From the NCBI GenBank assembly GCA_017640785.1, contig JAEPPZ010000006.1:178418-242417 (forward strand): 64,000 bases of DNA, in the 5' to 3' direction. Position 1 is the stretch's first letter. Every line of letters begins with the position of its first letter. Below the pieces are notes generated by a model, which saw only the letters and a list, made by a program, of their open reading frames with translations, was not told the DNA's origin and searched no databases. The translations under genes were made by a program, and so were the position numbers. Positions 7,602-16,806 of the stretch are shown here, piece after piece. The DNA is from Balneola sp. Lineage in GTDB: Bacteria; Bacteroidota; Rhodothermia; Balneolales; Balneolaceae.

Positions 7602-10600
7602 ATGAAGAAAAGCCATTTACTAAAGAATATCTCTGAAACTGATCTGTTTTCAGAATTCTTGTCAACCTTAGAAAAAGAGAAAAAACTGTATGTTAAAGAA
7701 AGTGTTGGATCACTAACCTCTTTCGCTATCAATGAATTAAGTAAGTCTTATCAGAACATAGTTTGTATTACTGATTCTGATGAAAATCTGCGTTTTTTAA
7801 AAGCTGATCTGGAAGTAATTTCAAAATCCAAACTCATCAGCTTCCCTTCAACCAATCATAAACCTTATGATAATGATCAAATTGTTGATTCTAGCACATT
7901 AGTACTTCGTTCTGAAGCATTAGAGGAAATCAAAAGCAGAGCAAAAAAGATCGTTATATCATCTGCTCAAGCTATATCAGAAAAGGTAGCGCCTCCGCAA
8001 GTACTTGAAAAAGTAAGCCTGACAGTTGCAAAAGGTGATAGCATCGAAATCGACCGGTTAAAAGAAAAGCTGGTAGATCAGGGATATAAACCAACGAGAT
8101 TTGTAGATGAGCCCGGCGATTTTGCAGTGCGTGGCGGGATCTTTGACGTTTACCCCTTTGCAGGAGAATATCCGGTCCGCCTGGAATTCTTCGGCGATGA
8201 ACTCGAATCAATAAGAGAGTTTGATGCAGATTCCCAACGATCTGTTTCTTTTCTCAACCAAGCCAGATTTATTCCTGACTTAACTAACCTGCCCGATTCA
8301 GAGAAATCAGGTTTCCTCTCATACTTTGATGAAAACACTGTATTGGTTCTTATAAATCCCGAATTAATTCGATCAAATATTGAAGAGTTTTATGAGCAAA
8401 CGGAAAGTGCATTCAATGAACTGGATGATCAGGAAATATCAAAACCTATAGATCTTTATTTATCTGGCGAAGAATACCTTACAAGTATCACCGAATTTAA
8501 TAATAATGTAATATTCGGTTCTTCAACATCTCCGAATAAAGCATTTCGCTTCGGTTCAAAACCGCAACCTGATTTCCATGGAAACTTCGAATTACTGCGA
8601 AAGGAGATCACACAGCAAAGTGAGTCCGGAAATCATGTTTTGATCTGTTGCGACAATGACGGTCAACAAAAAAGATTTGAAGAACTACTTGGAGAACCAG
8701 GTGATGAATTTAACTATTCCTTGATCATTGAATCCCTTCATGAAGGTTTTGTTTATCCTCCCTCCAACATTTGTGTATATACTGATCATCAGATCTTTAA
8801 TCGATACTATCGCCCCAAAGTAAAACGAAGAAAGCATAAGGGCGGAATATCCTTTAAAGAACTGAAGGATCTGAACATCGGTGACTTTGTGGTTCATGTT
8901 GATTACGGAATCGGAAAATTCGCCGGCTTTAAACAGATCAGAGTAAAAGAAGCTGAGCAAGAAGTGGTTGTTCTTCGTTATAAAGATGATTCTGTTCTTT
9001 ATGTAAATGTCAGTAGCCTCCACAAACTTCAAAAATATTCAGGGAAAGAAGGAACCGCTCCCAGAATCACTAAACTCGGCTCGGGTGAATGGGCTCGCAA
9101 AAAAGCTCAAACCAAGAAGAAAGTTAAAGATATAGCCAGAGAGCTTATCTTATTGTACGCCAAACGAAAAGCTCAAAAAGCTTATTCCTTTAGTGAAGAT
9201 ACCAGCTGGCAAACCGAGATGGAAGCCAACTTCCAATTTGAAGAAACTCCTGATCAGGATATTGCAATTCAAGCCGTAAAGCAGGACATGGAAAGCGAAC
9301 AACCCATGGATCGGCTGGTATGCGGAGATGTTGGTTTTGGCAAGACTGAAGTTGCGGTAAGAGCTTCGTTTAAAGCAGTGATGGATCATAAACAGGTTGG
9401 AGTACTGGTTCCTACAACCATCCTTGCTGAGCAACACGCCAAGACCTTCAAAAAAAGAATGGGAAAATTTCCGGTGAATATCGAAGCTCTTTCCAGGTTC
9501 AGATCTAAGGCAGAACAAACTAAAGTTTTAAAGAAGCTGGATGCCGGCGATGTAGATATACTGATCGGAACGCATCGAATTCTATCAAAAGACATAAAGT
9601 TCAAGGATCTGGGTCTCATCGTAGTTGATGAAGAGCAAAGATTTGGTGTCAGCGCGAAAGAAAAACTTAAGGAATTCAGAGCCGCAGTTGATGTACTCAC
9701 TCTTACCGCTACACCAATCCCAAGAACGCTGCAGTTTTCTCTTATGGGCGCTAGGGATCTGAGTGTAATAAACACTCCCCCTCCTAACAGACAGCCGGTA
9801 TACACCGAAATACACAGCTTTGATGAGGAATTAATACGAGATGCCATCCTGCAGGAAATGAGTCGGGGCGGACAAGTATTTTTTATCAATAACAGAGTAA
9901 AGAATATCGAAGAAGTTGCTGAAATGATCCGAAGATTGGTTCCTGATGTTCGGGTTCGTTTTGGTCATGGGCAGATGACAGCATCTCAGCTCGAAAAGAT
10001 CATTGAGGACTTTTACGCGCATAAATTTGATGTATTGGTATCAACTAATATCGTTGAAAATGGAATTGATATCGCTAATGCTAATACCATCATCATTAAT
10101 CAGGCTGATAACTTTGGTCTGGCAGAACTGCATCAGCTCAGAGGACGTGTTGGGCGTTCCAATCGCAAAGCTTTTTGTTATCTGATCACCCGACCAATTC
10201 AAACACTTACTCCCGAGGCTAGAAAACGATTATTAGCTCTGGAGGAATTTTCGGATCTAGGTTCCGGCTTCAACATCGCCATGAGAGATCTGGACATTCG
10301 GGGAGCAGGAAACATCCTGGGCGGTGAACAAAGTGGTTTCATCAATGATATTGGCTTTGAATTATATTCCAAGATCCTGAATGATGCCGTGCGTGAGCTT
10401 AAAGAATCTGAGTTCAGCGATATGTTTCAGGGCATTGAAGCAGAGATAGAGCTTCCGGAAACAGTAGTTGAGTTTGATGAATCCGCCCTGCTTCCTAACA
10501 ATTACGTAAGTGATAATGTGGAACGATTAAATCTGTACAGAAAGCTTTCTCAGGCTAAAACTGAAAAAGAGATCGAAGATTGGAAAGAGGAAATCGAAGA

Positions 10601-10922
10601 TCGCTTTGGTCCTGCTCCAAAAGCAGCTTTGTACCTGATTGAAGCCAGCAAGATCAAACTATTTGCTTCCAGGTGCTTATTCAAAAAAGTGACTATTCGG
10701 TCTCAACGCATGTGGGCGGTTTGTCCTAAAGCAGAATCCAAGCTGGCTGAAGCATTTTATGAACAAGGCAAATTTCAAGCGATTCTTAAGAGTTTAGAAA
10801 ATATCAGACCTAATAAATTCCAGCTTATCCAAAAAAATGAAGCTGTTCGATTAGCTATTCAGGATATCCCTGATATTTTTGCCGCTACTGAGTTTTTGAA
10901 AGTTTTGTCTAAGAAAGTATAA
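7602..10922 (+). CDS. mfd: transcription-repair coupling factor Mfd
   Basis: This 1106-residue ATPase displaces RNA polymerase stalled at DNA lesions and recruits UvrA. All expected parts are visible in order: a UvrB-like N-terminal module (about 1-340, with DEPGDFAVRGGIFDVYPF), the CarD-like RNA-polymerase-interacting domain near residue 427 (GDFVVHVDYGIGKFAG), and the RecG-like translocase. The translocase has Walker A GDVGFGKT (about 576), the DEEQ Walker B (about 676) and motif VI QLRGRVGRS. A C-terminal TRCF domain closes it. The length matches the family (E. coli 1148). A CTGACCTATTC-type leader without a clear ribosome site precedes the ATG. Confidence 0.98.
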   Translation: MKKSHLLKNISETDLFSEFLSTLEKEKKLYVKESVGSLTSFAINELSKSYQNIVCITDSDENLRFLKADLEVISKSKLISFPSTNHKPYDNDQIVDSSTLVLRSEALEEIKSRAKKIVISSAQAISEKVAPPQVLEKVSLTVAKGDSIEIDRLKEKLVDQGYKPTRFVDEPGDFAVRGGIFDVYPFAGEYPVRLEFFGDELESIREFDADSQRSVSFLNQARFIPDLTNLPDSEKSGFLSYFDENTVLVLINPELIRSNIEEFYEQTESAFNELDDQEISKPIDLYLSGEEYLTSITEFNNNVIFGSSTSPNKAFRFGSKPQPDFHGNFELLRKEITQQSESGNHVLICCDNDGQQKRFEELLGEPGDEFNYSLIIESLHEGFVYPPSNICVYTDHQIFNRYYRPKVKRRKHKGGISFKELKDLNIGDFVVHVDYGIGKFAGFKQIRVKEAEQEVVVLRYKDDSVLYVNVSSLHKLQKYSGKEGTAPRITKLGSGEWARKKAQTKKKVKDIARELILLYAKRKAQKAYSFSEDTSWQTEMEANFQFEETPDQDIAIQAVKQDMESEQPMDRLVCGDVGFGKTEVAVRASFKAVMDHKQVGVLVPTTILAEQHAKTFKKRMGKFPVNIEALSRFRSKAEQTKVLKKLDAGDVDILIGTHRILSKDIKFKDLGLIVVDEEQRFGVSAKEKLKEFRAAVDVLTLTATPIPRTLQFSLMGARDLSVINTPPPNRQPVYTEIHSFDEELIRDAILQEMSRGGQVFFINNRVKNIEEVAEMIRRLVPDVRVRFGHGQMTASQLEKIIEDFYAHKFDVLVSTNIVENGIDIANANTIIINQADNFGLAELHQLRGRVGRSNRKAFCYLITRPIQTLTPEARKRLLALEEFSDLGSGFNIAMRDLDIRGAGNILGGEQSGFINDIGFELYSKILNDAVRELKESEFSDMFQGIEAEIELPETVVEFDESALLPNNYVSDNVERLNLYRKLSQAKTEKEIEDWKEEIEDRFGPAPKAALYLIEASKIKLFASRCLFKKVTIRSQRMWAVCPKAESKLAEAFYEQGKFQAILKSLENIRPNKFQLIQKNEAVRLAIQDIPDIFAATEFLKVLSKKV

Positions 10923-11173
10923 ATCCTGAAAATAAATTAATCGGACGTAGACGTCCTGCTGGTTTAAACCCCTTTTAAGCAAGGAGAGCCTTCAGGCTCG
11001 TCGTAGTGGTCATAATGTCATCTCGCGGAGTATGCCCGAGATCTGGATCTATTTTAAGGACTGAGTTTATATTTAAGATTTAGATTCCTGCCTTCGCAGG
11101 AATGACTTTTTTATACCGATATGGATTTAGAAATTTAAATAGCTCCCTTTCTAAGCATTCATTAACTTTAAAA
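10923..11173. repeat. cluster of short palindromes between mfd and tsaC
   Basis: Three compact inverted repeats lie here: GGACGT/ACGTCC at 10943-10956, GAGCC/GGCTC at 10986-10999 and ATTCCTGC/GCAGGAAT at 11084-11103. The last is followed by a run of six T's, so it could terminate mfd. It is also of the REP-like 'ATTCCTGC...GCAGGAATGAC' kind scattered in many genomes. Confidence 0.6.
11084..11112 (+). terminator. hairpin plus T-run after mfd
   Basis: A perfect 8-bp stem (ATTCCTGC / GCAGGAAT, loop CTTC) is followed by GACTTTTTT, the form of an intrinsic terminator. It would end the mfd transcript before the TsaC start. It overlaps the earliest in-frame ATG of the next reading frame (11102), which argues for the later start. 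Confidence 0.5.
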
Positions 11174-12100
11174 ATGCCAATTGAACAAAAATACATTCAA
11201 GCAATAAAAGATGGCGATGTTGTAGCCTTTCCTACCGAAACGGTTTATGGGCTTGGTGCAGATGCGTGGAACTCTGAAGCGATTGCTAAAGTATTTGAAA
11301 CCAAAGGGCGACCTTCTGATAATCCATTGATCGTTCATGTATCAGACTTTGACCAAATCAATGATTTTGCAGCGGAAATATCCGAAGCTGCTCAGCTACT
11401 CATTGAGGAATTCTGGCCGGGACCATTAACGCTGGTTTTCAAAAAGAAACCTGAAGTGCTGGATGCTGTAACAGCAGGATTAGATACTGTCGCTATCCGA
11501 ATGCCCGCCAATGAAATAGCATTGTCACTTATTTCAGAAACCAATCCTCTTGTTGCCCCAAGCGCTAACAGATCCGGAGCACCAAGTCCTACAAAAGCGA
11601 GTCATATAAAGGCTGATTTTGGTTCTTCAGTTTTAGTTATTGACGGAGGTTCAACTCAGGTTGGCTTGGAATCCACTGTACTGGATATTTCCGGAGAACT
11701 ACCAATGATCCTGCGGCCCGGTGTGATCGGGAAAGATCAAATAGAACAAGTCTTGAACCAAACAGTTCTTATTGATGATAAGAATTCTGAAAAGCCTAAA
11801 AGTCCCGGGCAAAAATATTCACATTACAAGCCCAAAGCGGACGTCAAATGGCTGGATTCGGAAGATGAATTTGAGGATACCTCTTCCCTGTTTTTACTTT
11901 TGAATGCAGAAACCGAACAACAAAACGTCATAAACTATAATCAGGACTTCGAAAAACTAGCTCGTGAATTATACGATAGATTTCGTCAGGCTGATATAGA
12001 TGGATATAAAAAAGTGATCATAGAACCTTTTGATGATCGATATGATTCTTCTGTTATTCCCGCATTACTAAATAGAATTGAAAAGGCAACTTCCTTTTAA
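11174..12100 (+). CDS. L-threonylcarbamoyladenylate synthase (Sua5/YrdC)
   Basis: This enzyme makes threonylcarbamoyl-AMP from threonine, bicarbonate and ATP, the first step of the t6A37 tRNA modification. The start at 11174 (MPIEQKYIQAIKDGDVVAFP) is chosen over 11102, which falls in a hairpin. The YrdC domain shows FPTETVYGLGADA (about 18-31), KGRPSDNPLIVHV (about 46-58) and PSANRSGAPSPT (about 133). The linker SPGQKYSHYKPKA and about 90 further residues mark the longer Sua5 type rather than the short TsaC type. The product is 308 residues. Confidence 0.95.
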   Translation: MPIEQKYIQAIKDGDVVAFPTETVYGLGADAWNSEAIAKVFETKGRPSDNPLIVHVSDFDQINDFAAEISEAAQLLIEEFWPGPLTLVFKKKPEVLDAVTAGLDTVAIRMPANEIALSLISETNPLVAPSANRSGAPSPTKASHIKADFGSSVLVIDGGSTQVGLESTVLDISGELPMILRPGVIGKDQIEQVLNQTVLIDDKNSEKPKSPGQKYSHYKPKADVKWLDSEDEFEDTSSLFLLLNAETEQQNVINYNQDFEKLARELYDRFRQADIDGYKKVIIEPFDDRYDSSVIPALLNRIEKATSF

Positions 12101-12260
12101 TGAATAGCATTTACCGATTTATTTAACCGTATATTACTCGAACTAAAGTAGTGTATGGGAATAGGGTTGCTAAGGCACATGTATGCTATCTACAATTTAA
12201 ATTGAGAATTTTTTCTGAGCTCTATCTTCAACTTTCTCCCCTTCTTTCTTACATATACAT

Positions 12261-13529
12261 ATGAAATTCCGCGATCTTCAAATTATTGAACCTATCCAAA
12301 AGGCTCTTAAAGACCAAGGCTATGATCAGCCTACACCAATTCAGGAACAATCTATTCCAATTTTGCTGGCCGGAAAAGACCTTCTGGGTTGTGCGCAAAC
12401 CGGAACCGGGAAAACTGCTGCTTTCGCAATTCCGATCCTTCAACATTTATCTGATTCTCATGATCCGGATAATCAGAGTCGTACAATAAAATCTCTGGTC
12501 ATCACTCCAACTAGAGAACTAGCAATTCAGATTGCTGACAGCTTTACTACATACGGACAATATACTGACATCAAAAATACCGTTATTTACGGTGGAGTTA
12601 AGCAGCAAAAGCAAGTTAAACGGCTTAAAGCAGGCGTTGATATACTTGTAGCCACGCCCGGCAGATTGTTAGATCTGATGAATCAGGGATTCGTGTCGCT
12701 AAAGGATGTAGAGTATTTTGTACTTGATGAAGCCGATCAAATGCTGGATATGGGATTTATTCACGATATCAAGAAAGTAATTGCACGATTACCCAAAAAA
12801 CGACAATCACTGTTCTTTTCGGCAACCATGCCACCAGCTATTGTGAATCTTTCTAAATCCATTCTTGGAAACCCCGAACGAGTGACTATAACTCCTGAAA
12901 AAGCAACAGCAGAAAAAGTAGAACAGCATCTTTTTTATGTCAGCAATGGAAATAAGATCAAATTGCTGATCAGTCTTCTTCAAACAGATCTAATAACTTC
13001 TTCTATTGTCTTCTCCAGAACCAAGCATGGAGCGAATAAGATCGTGAAACAGCTATTAAATGCTGAAATTAGTGCAGAAGCTATTCATGGAAATAAGTCT
13101 CAACCCGCCCGTCAAAGGGCTTTGGAAAATTTTAAAGATGGAACTACAAGAATCTTAGTAGCCACGGATATTGCTGCACGTGGAATTGATGTAGATGATG
13201 TCTCTCATGTTATCAATTATCATCTTCCAAATATTCCGGAAACCTATGTACATCGTATAGGAAGAACAGGCAGAGCCAATGCCAGTGGAATAGCTCTCTC
13301 CTTCTGTGCTGTTGATGAAAGACCGTTTTTACGTGATATTGAGAAATTAATTAATCAACGAATTGAAGTAATTTCGGAACATCCTTATCCTGATGACTCA
13401 GAGGAACCGGCTAAACCTGTATCAAAAGGATCTAACAGAAGCAGATCTAAAACTAATAACAAAAACCGAGACAGTAGAAACAACAACCGTCGATCTTCTT
13501 CAAAATCTAGATCCCGAAACAAAAGATGA
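12261..13529 (+). CDS. DEAD-box RNA helicase, RhlE type
   Basis: This 422-residue ATP-dependent RNA helicase has the Q motif (TPIQEQSIP), motif I AQTGTGKT (about 51-58), motif II DEAD (about 155), motif III SAT, and motif VI HRIGRTGR (about 330). The C-terminal 60 residues are a basic, Ser/Arg/Asn-rich disordered tail typical of RNA-binding extensions. RhlE-type helicases act in ribosome assembly and RNA turnover. A second DEAD-box gene of the DeaD/CsdA type is at 53778, so the window holds two paralogues with different tails. Confidence 0.93.
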   Translation: MKFRDLQIIEPIQKALKDQGYDQPTPIQEQSIPILLAGKDLLGCAQTGTGKTAAFAIPILQHLSDSHDPDNQSRTIKSLVITPTRELAIQIADSFTTYGQYTDIKNTVIYGGVKQQKQVKRLKAGVDILVATPGRLLDLMNQGFVSLKDVEYFVLDEADQMLDMGFIHDIKKVIARLPKKRQSLFFSATMPPAIVNLSKSILGNPERVTITPEKATAEKVEQHLFYVSNGNKIKLLISLLQTDLITSSIVFSRTKHGANKIVKQLLNAEISAEAIHGNKSQPARQRALENFKDGTTRILVATDIAARGIDVDDVSHVINYHLPNIPETYVHRIGRTGRANASGIALSFCAVDERPFLRDIEKLINQRIEVISEHPYPDDSEEPAKPVSKGSNRSRSKTNNKNRDSRNNNRRSSSKSRSRNKR

Positions 13530-13598
13530 TTATTCTGGTCATGTTTTGATCAGCAAGGGGTTCTGTTTTTTAGAGGAACATTCAAATATTCAGTTATT

Positions 13599-13853
13599 AT
13601 GGGATTTATTGACGAAGCACAAAAGATTCTTGAGTACAATCGAAGTCTGCTAAGTAAAAAAAGTATATTTGAAACCCTCTCATCTCCAAAGATCAAAAGA
13701 AACCGGTCAGAGATTAGTACCGAATTATTAGAAAGAAGCTCAGCGATTTTTGAAATTAAGAGAAAGAAAAGGAATAGACTTGTACTTGCACTAATATTAA
13801 CTCCATTAATTTTCTTTGTTACTATTTATATGGGTCTTTTGTTAATACATTAA
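13599..13853 (+). CDS. small membrane protein of unknown function
   Basis: This 84-residue product has a charged N-terminal half and one C-terminal membrane helix (about 60-82, LVLALILTPLIFFVTIYMGL), so it is probably tail-anchored. It lies 69 bases after the helicase and 17 before the YwbE gene, same strand, so it is probably in their transcript. I do not recognise it. It is real if the downstream spacing and the hydrophobic segment are taken as evidence; otherwise it is a chance ORF. Confidence 0.5.
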   Translation: MGFIDEAQKILEYNRSLLSKKSIFETLSSPKIKRNRSEISTELLERSSAIFEIKRKKRNRLVLALILTPLIFFVTIYMGLLLIH

Positions 13854-13870
13854 ATAAAAATAGATTAGCT

Positions 13871-14065
13871 ATGGACGGCACTCAAAGAAAAGATATTAAA
13901 CCCGGAAGCTCTGTTGAAGTAGTTCAGAAACAACACCAACGCAGTGGAGAACTAACTTCAGGAGTGGTAAAACGATTGCTTACCAAATCCCATTCTCATC
14001 CACATGGCATAAAAGTTATGCTCGAATCCGGAATTGTGGGTAGAGTTAAGAAAATAAATCTTTAG
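13871..14065 (+). CDS. YwbE-family protein
   Basis: This 64-residue protein matches the YwbE (DUF2196) pattern throughout: RKDIKPGSSVEVVQKQHQRS, then GELTSGVVKRLLTKS, HPHGIKVMLESG and IVGRVKKI. The fold is a small SH3-like barrel. The biochemical role is not established. The family occurs in Firmicutes and Bacteroidota as free-standing genes, often near RNA or helicase genes as here. Confidence 0.9.
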   Translation: MDGTQRKDIKPGSSVEVVQKQHQRSGELTSGVVKRLLTKSHSHPHGIKVMLESGIVGRVKKINL

Positions 14066-14148
14066 GAAATCAGTTTATATTATTAATTCTATTGGTAGAA
14101 AAATCCAGTTATTTCAATAAGATATTCTTTAACTAATTTTTGATACTC

Positions 14149-15072
14149 ATGCTGTATAAAATTTTACTTTTTCTTGTCTTTTCGTATTCGTTAATTTTTT
14201 CTGATGGCGATCAATTTAAAGTTAATGAGCATTCCGTTAACGCTGTAATAGGTGACGTTAGTTTTGTCGACAAATTCGGCTTTGCACCAGACAATAAAAC
14301 TAATGAAACACTTAGACTTACAACTCATCTTGAATACGTTGAAAAGAAACTCAGAAAAGCTGACGTTTCTCACCTTTCATCAGAATTAAAAGAGAAAAGG
14401 TTTCAGTTACTTAATTACTTAAGAGAATATATTGAAGCAGAATCCTATCCAAAAAACTATCATCATCCTAATAAAAGACAATCTGTTTTTATTGATATAA
14501 ATGGGAATATTTGTGCGGTAGGTTATTTGGTTGAAAGATCAGTTGACAGACAAACAGCTGAAAAAATAAATAAAGACTATAAATTTTCCAGCATTTTTGA
14601 GATTGATAACAGCTTTTTTGAAGAATGGATTTCGGAAAGTGGATTTACAAAAAAAGAGTTAGCTATGATCCAGCCTGCTTATGGACCTAATCCTGAAGAA
14701 GATATTAACCAAGAATATGATATAGCTAGTTCCGTGCTGATTGGAGTAAATACTTCTTTAAGTTTTGTGAATGCTTCGCAAATATTCCGTGGTCGTCAAA
14801 ACAAAACAATTCCTATACTTGGATTAGTTACGGGAAGCACCCAATTAATAATGGGTATCGCTAACTATCCTAATAATAGCTCTGTCAATGAACGAAATAG
14901 AGAGCTTTCACTTTTGAATATTGGCTTTAGCACCTTGACTATATCTTTGAGCTCTTATAACCTTTTTAAGAATAAAGAAAATCCCGAAAATTCGTACACC
15001 TTTAGACTTAAAAACTTTTCTCTTCCACAAAATAATTCAGGAATGGGGATAAGTGTAACTAAGAGTTTTTAG
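14149..15072 (+). CDS. conserved exported protein, function unknown
   Basis: The start is the ATG at 14149 (MLYKILLFLVFSYSLIFS), which gives a clean signal peptide; the TTG at 14140 is less likely. Residues about 50-180 hold a distinctive block with LREYIEAESYPKNYHHPNKR, then VFIDINGNICAVGYLVERS, FEEWISESGFTKKELAMIQP. I have seen this pattern in uncharacterised Bacteroidota and myxobacterial proteins but know no function. The Cys in 'ICAVGY' and the His pair suggest metal or heme binding, which is only a guess. The C-terminal third is low in motifs. It is convergent with the M42 peptidase, with 11 bases between stops. Confidence 0.7.
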   Translation: MLYKILLFLVFSYSLIFSDGDQFKVNEHSVNAVIGDVSFVDKFGFAPDNKTNETLRLTTHLEYVEKKLRKADVSHLSSELKEKRFQLLNYLREYIEAESYPKNYHHPNKRQSVFIDINGNICAVGYLVERSVDRQTAEKINKDYKFSSIFEIDNSFFEEWISESGFTKKELAMIQPAYGPNPEEDINQEYDIASSVLIGVNTSLSFVNASQIFRGRQNKTIPILGLVTGSTQLIMGIANYPNNSSVNERNRELSLLNIGFSTLTISLSSYNLFKNKENPENSYTFRLKNFSLPQNNSGMGISVTKSF

Positions 15073-15083
15073 CCATTATTTGA

Positions 15084-16166
15084 TCAATCCTCAAAAACTC
15101 CAAACGTCTGATCAGGTCGCATTGCTAAAACAGCTACAACCATTAAATTGATCAGATCTTCTACATCATTCACATTACAAGTCTCTACAGGTGAATGCAT
15201 GTATCTAAGTGGAAGTGAGATCAATGCACTTGGTATTCCCGTCTGCTGGAAAAAAATACTATCAGTATCTGTTCCTGTTCTTACACTGGTGGCTTCATGT
15301 TGGATATCGATCTTAGCTTCTGAACAAACTTTTTCCAGAAAATCGACAACCTTTGGGTGATTTGCTCCTCCGTGTTGAATAGCAGGACCTTTACCCATTT
15401 CTACTGTTCCGTGCTGTTTCTGATCAATTCCGGGAGTATCAGTCGCATGTGTTACATCCGTTACCAGTGCAACGTCCGGCATAAATCGGTAACTCATCAT
15501 TCGGGCACCAAATCCACCTACTTCTTCCTGCACTGAGTTCAATGCAATTACATTTACTTTAAGATCTTTCTTTCTCTCACTGATCTTTCTGAGAGCTTCT
15601 GCAATAATGTATCCACCTATTCTATTATCAAGTGCACGACCGGTTAAAATATCATCGTTCAGATATTCCAGATCCGAGGAATACGTGATCGGATCACCCA
15701 CTTGTATCAACTCAAGAGCTTCTTCTTTTGAACTAACCCCGATATCAACGTAGATGTCTTTCCATGCGGGCTGTTTGCCTCCACCATTCTTAGTATCCTG
15801 CAAATGAATAGCTGTATTTCCGGTCACCCCAACAACTCTTCCTCTTTTGTTGTGGATGAATACTTTTTTAGCACGTGCAATGGTAGAATCGCTGCCCCCA
15901 AGCTTGTTGATATACACAAATCCCTGATCAGAGATATGCTGAACCACCATTCCGATCTCATCACAATGAGCTTCCAATAAAACAGTAGCTACATCTCCAC
16001 TGGTGTTGATCTTACCGGCAGCTGAACCATAAGCATCGGTTACCACTTCATCCGAAAACTGATCTACGTAATCTTTCCATACTTTAACTCCTGCTTTTTC
16101 AAATCCGGTTGGACTCGGAGTGATGAGTAGATCTTCTAAAAATTGTTTGCTGGAATTGTTAGCCAT
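15084..16166 (-). CDS. M42-family aminopeptidase
   Basis: This 360-residue metallopeptidase of the glutamyl-aminopeptidase/endoglucanase-like M42 family forms dodecameric cytoplasmic particles that trim peptides. The metal site residues are visible: EAHCDEIG (His), GRALDNRIGG (bridging Asp), QEEVGGFGA (catalytic Glu pair), VTDVTHATDTPG (Asp), and a late His in LPLRYMHSP. The length is normal for the family. It is divergent from the thioesterase at 16360, with a repeat-rich intergenic region between. Confidence 0.95.
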   Translation of the reverse strand: MANNSSKQFLEDLLITPSPTGFEKAGVKVWKDYVDQFSDEVVTDAYGSAAGKINTSGDVATVLLEAHCDEIGMVVQHISDQGFVYINKLGGSDSTIARAKKVFIHNKRGRVVGVTGNTAIHLQDTKNGGGKQPAWKDIYVDIGVSSKEEALELIQVGDPITYSSDLEYLNDDILTGRALDNRIGGYIIAEALRKISERKKDLKVNVIALNSVQEEVGGFGARMMSYRFMPDVALVTDVTHATDTPGIDQKQHGTVEMGKGPAIQHGGANHPKVVDFLEKVCSEAKIDIQHEATSVRTGTDTDSIFFQQTGIPSALISLPLRYMHSPVETCNVNDVEDLINLMVVAVLAMRPDQTFGVFED

Positions 16167-16199
16167 GCCTGTGTCGTTGTAATTATCTTAAATTAATAT

Positions 16200-16345
16200 G
16201 GCATCGAATATAACGAAAGAAGTATACAATATTGAATATTCAACAAGGAATAATGAATATTGAACTGCTTATATTTTGATAATTAAATTTTAAAAGAATA
16301 AATGATACTTCGATATTCAGTATTCAATATTCGATATTCATTGAT
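16200..16345. repeat. AT-rich palindromic repeat (TGAATATT family)
   Basis: This divergent intergenic region carries many copies of TGAATATT/AATATTCA arranged as imperfect inverted repeats (near 16226-16262 and 16310-16342) that could fold into a large hairpin. The same words recur at 6767-7535 and 45400-45490. It is a dispersed repeat family without an obvious gene. Confidence 0.6.
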
Positions 16346-16359
16346 TCCTAATTTAAAGT

Positions 16360-16806
16360 ATGATCAAACCTGACTACGATTCCGATTTCTTTTACCATTG
16401 GCATGAGCTAACTGTACGATTCAGTGATGTAGATTCACTTCAGCATGTCAATAATGCAACATTCAGTACCTATTACGAAGAGTCCAGATTACGTTTTCTG
16501 GGTGAATATTTCGAAATGAGTAAGGAATATTACGAAGGACGTTCTTTTGTGATGGTTCGTTCTGAAATTGAATATCTCGGTCAGATTAAATTTCCTGACA
16601 CTATTTTGATCGGAACCGGCATTCTAAAAGTCGGTAATTCCAGCATGGATACCTATCAAGCTATATACAACAAAGAATCTAAAAAGCTCTTGAGTGTTGC
16701 TCAAACTACAGGCGTTTGGTTCGATCTGAATAAACAAAGACCGGTAAAACTACCTGAAATTCAGAATCTTGAAGCCATGCTCATAAAAACTGATCAAGAT
16801 GGATAA
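16360..16806 (+). CDS. acyl-CoA thioesterase, 4HBT hot-dog fold
   Basis: This 148-residue protein has the 4-hydroxybenzoyl-CoA thioesterase-type signature VRFSDVDSLQHVNNATFSTY (about residues 18-37), whose Asp (SDVDS) is the usual catalytic acid. ESRLRFLGEYF and a YQAIYN strand follow. It probably hydrolyses an acyl-CoA in the cytoplasm; the substrate cannot be read from sequence. The final eight bases overlap the start of the HD-domain gene, so the pair is likely one operon. Confidence 0.92.
   Translation: MIKPDYDSDFFYHWHELTVRFSDVDSLQHVNNATFSTYYEESRLRFLGEYFEMSKEYYEGRSFVMVRSEIEYLGQIKFPDTILIGTGILKVGNSSMDTYQAIYNKESKKLLSVAQTTGVWFDLNKQRPVKLPEIQNLEAMLIKTDQDG

Noticed and set aside
9386..9889. Antisense ORFs inside mfd and the helicases
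   Set aside because: They lie opposite highly conserved helicase codons, have low-complexity Ser/Leu-rich translations and no start context; they are shadows.
13393..13653. ORF over the end of the RhlE-type helicase gene
   Set aside because: It is out of frame over the Arg/Ser-rich tail and has no family signature.
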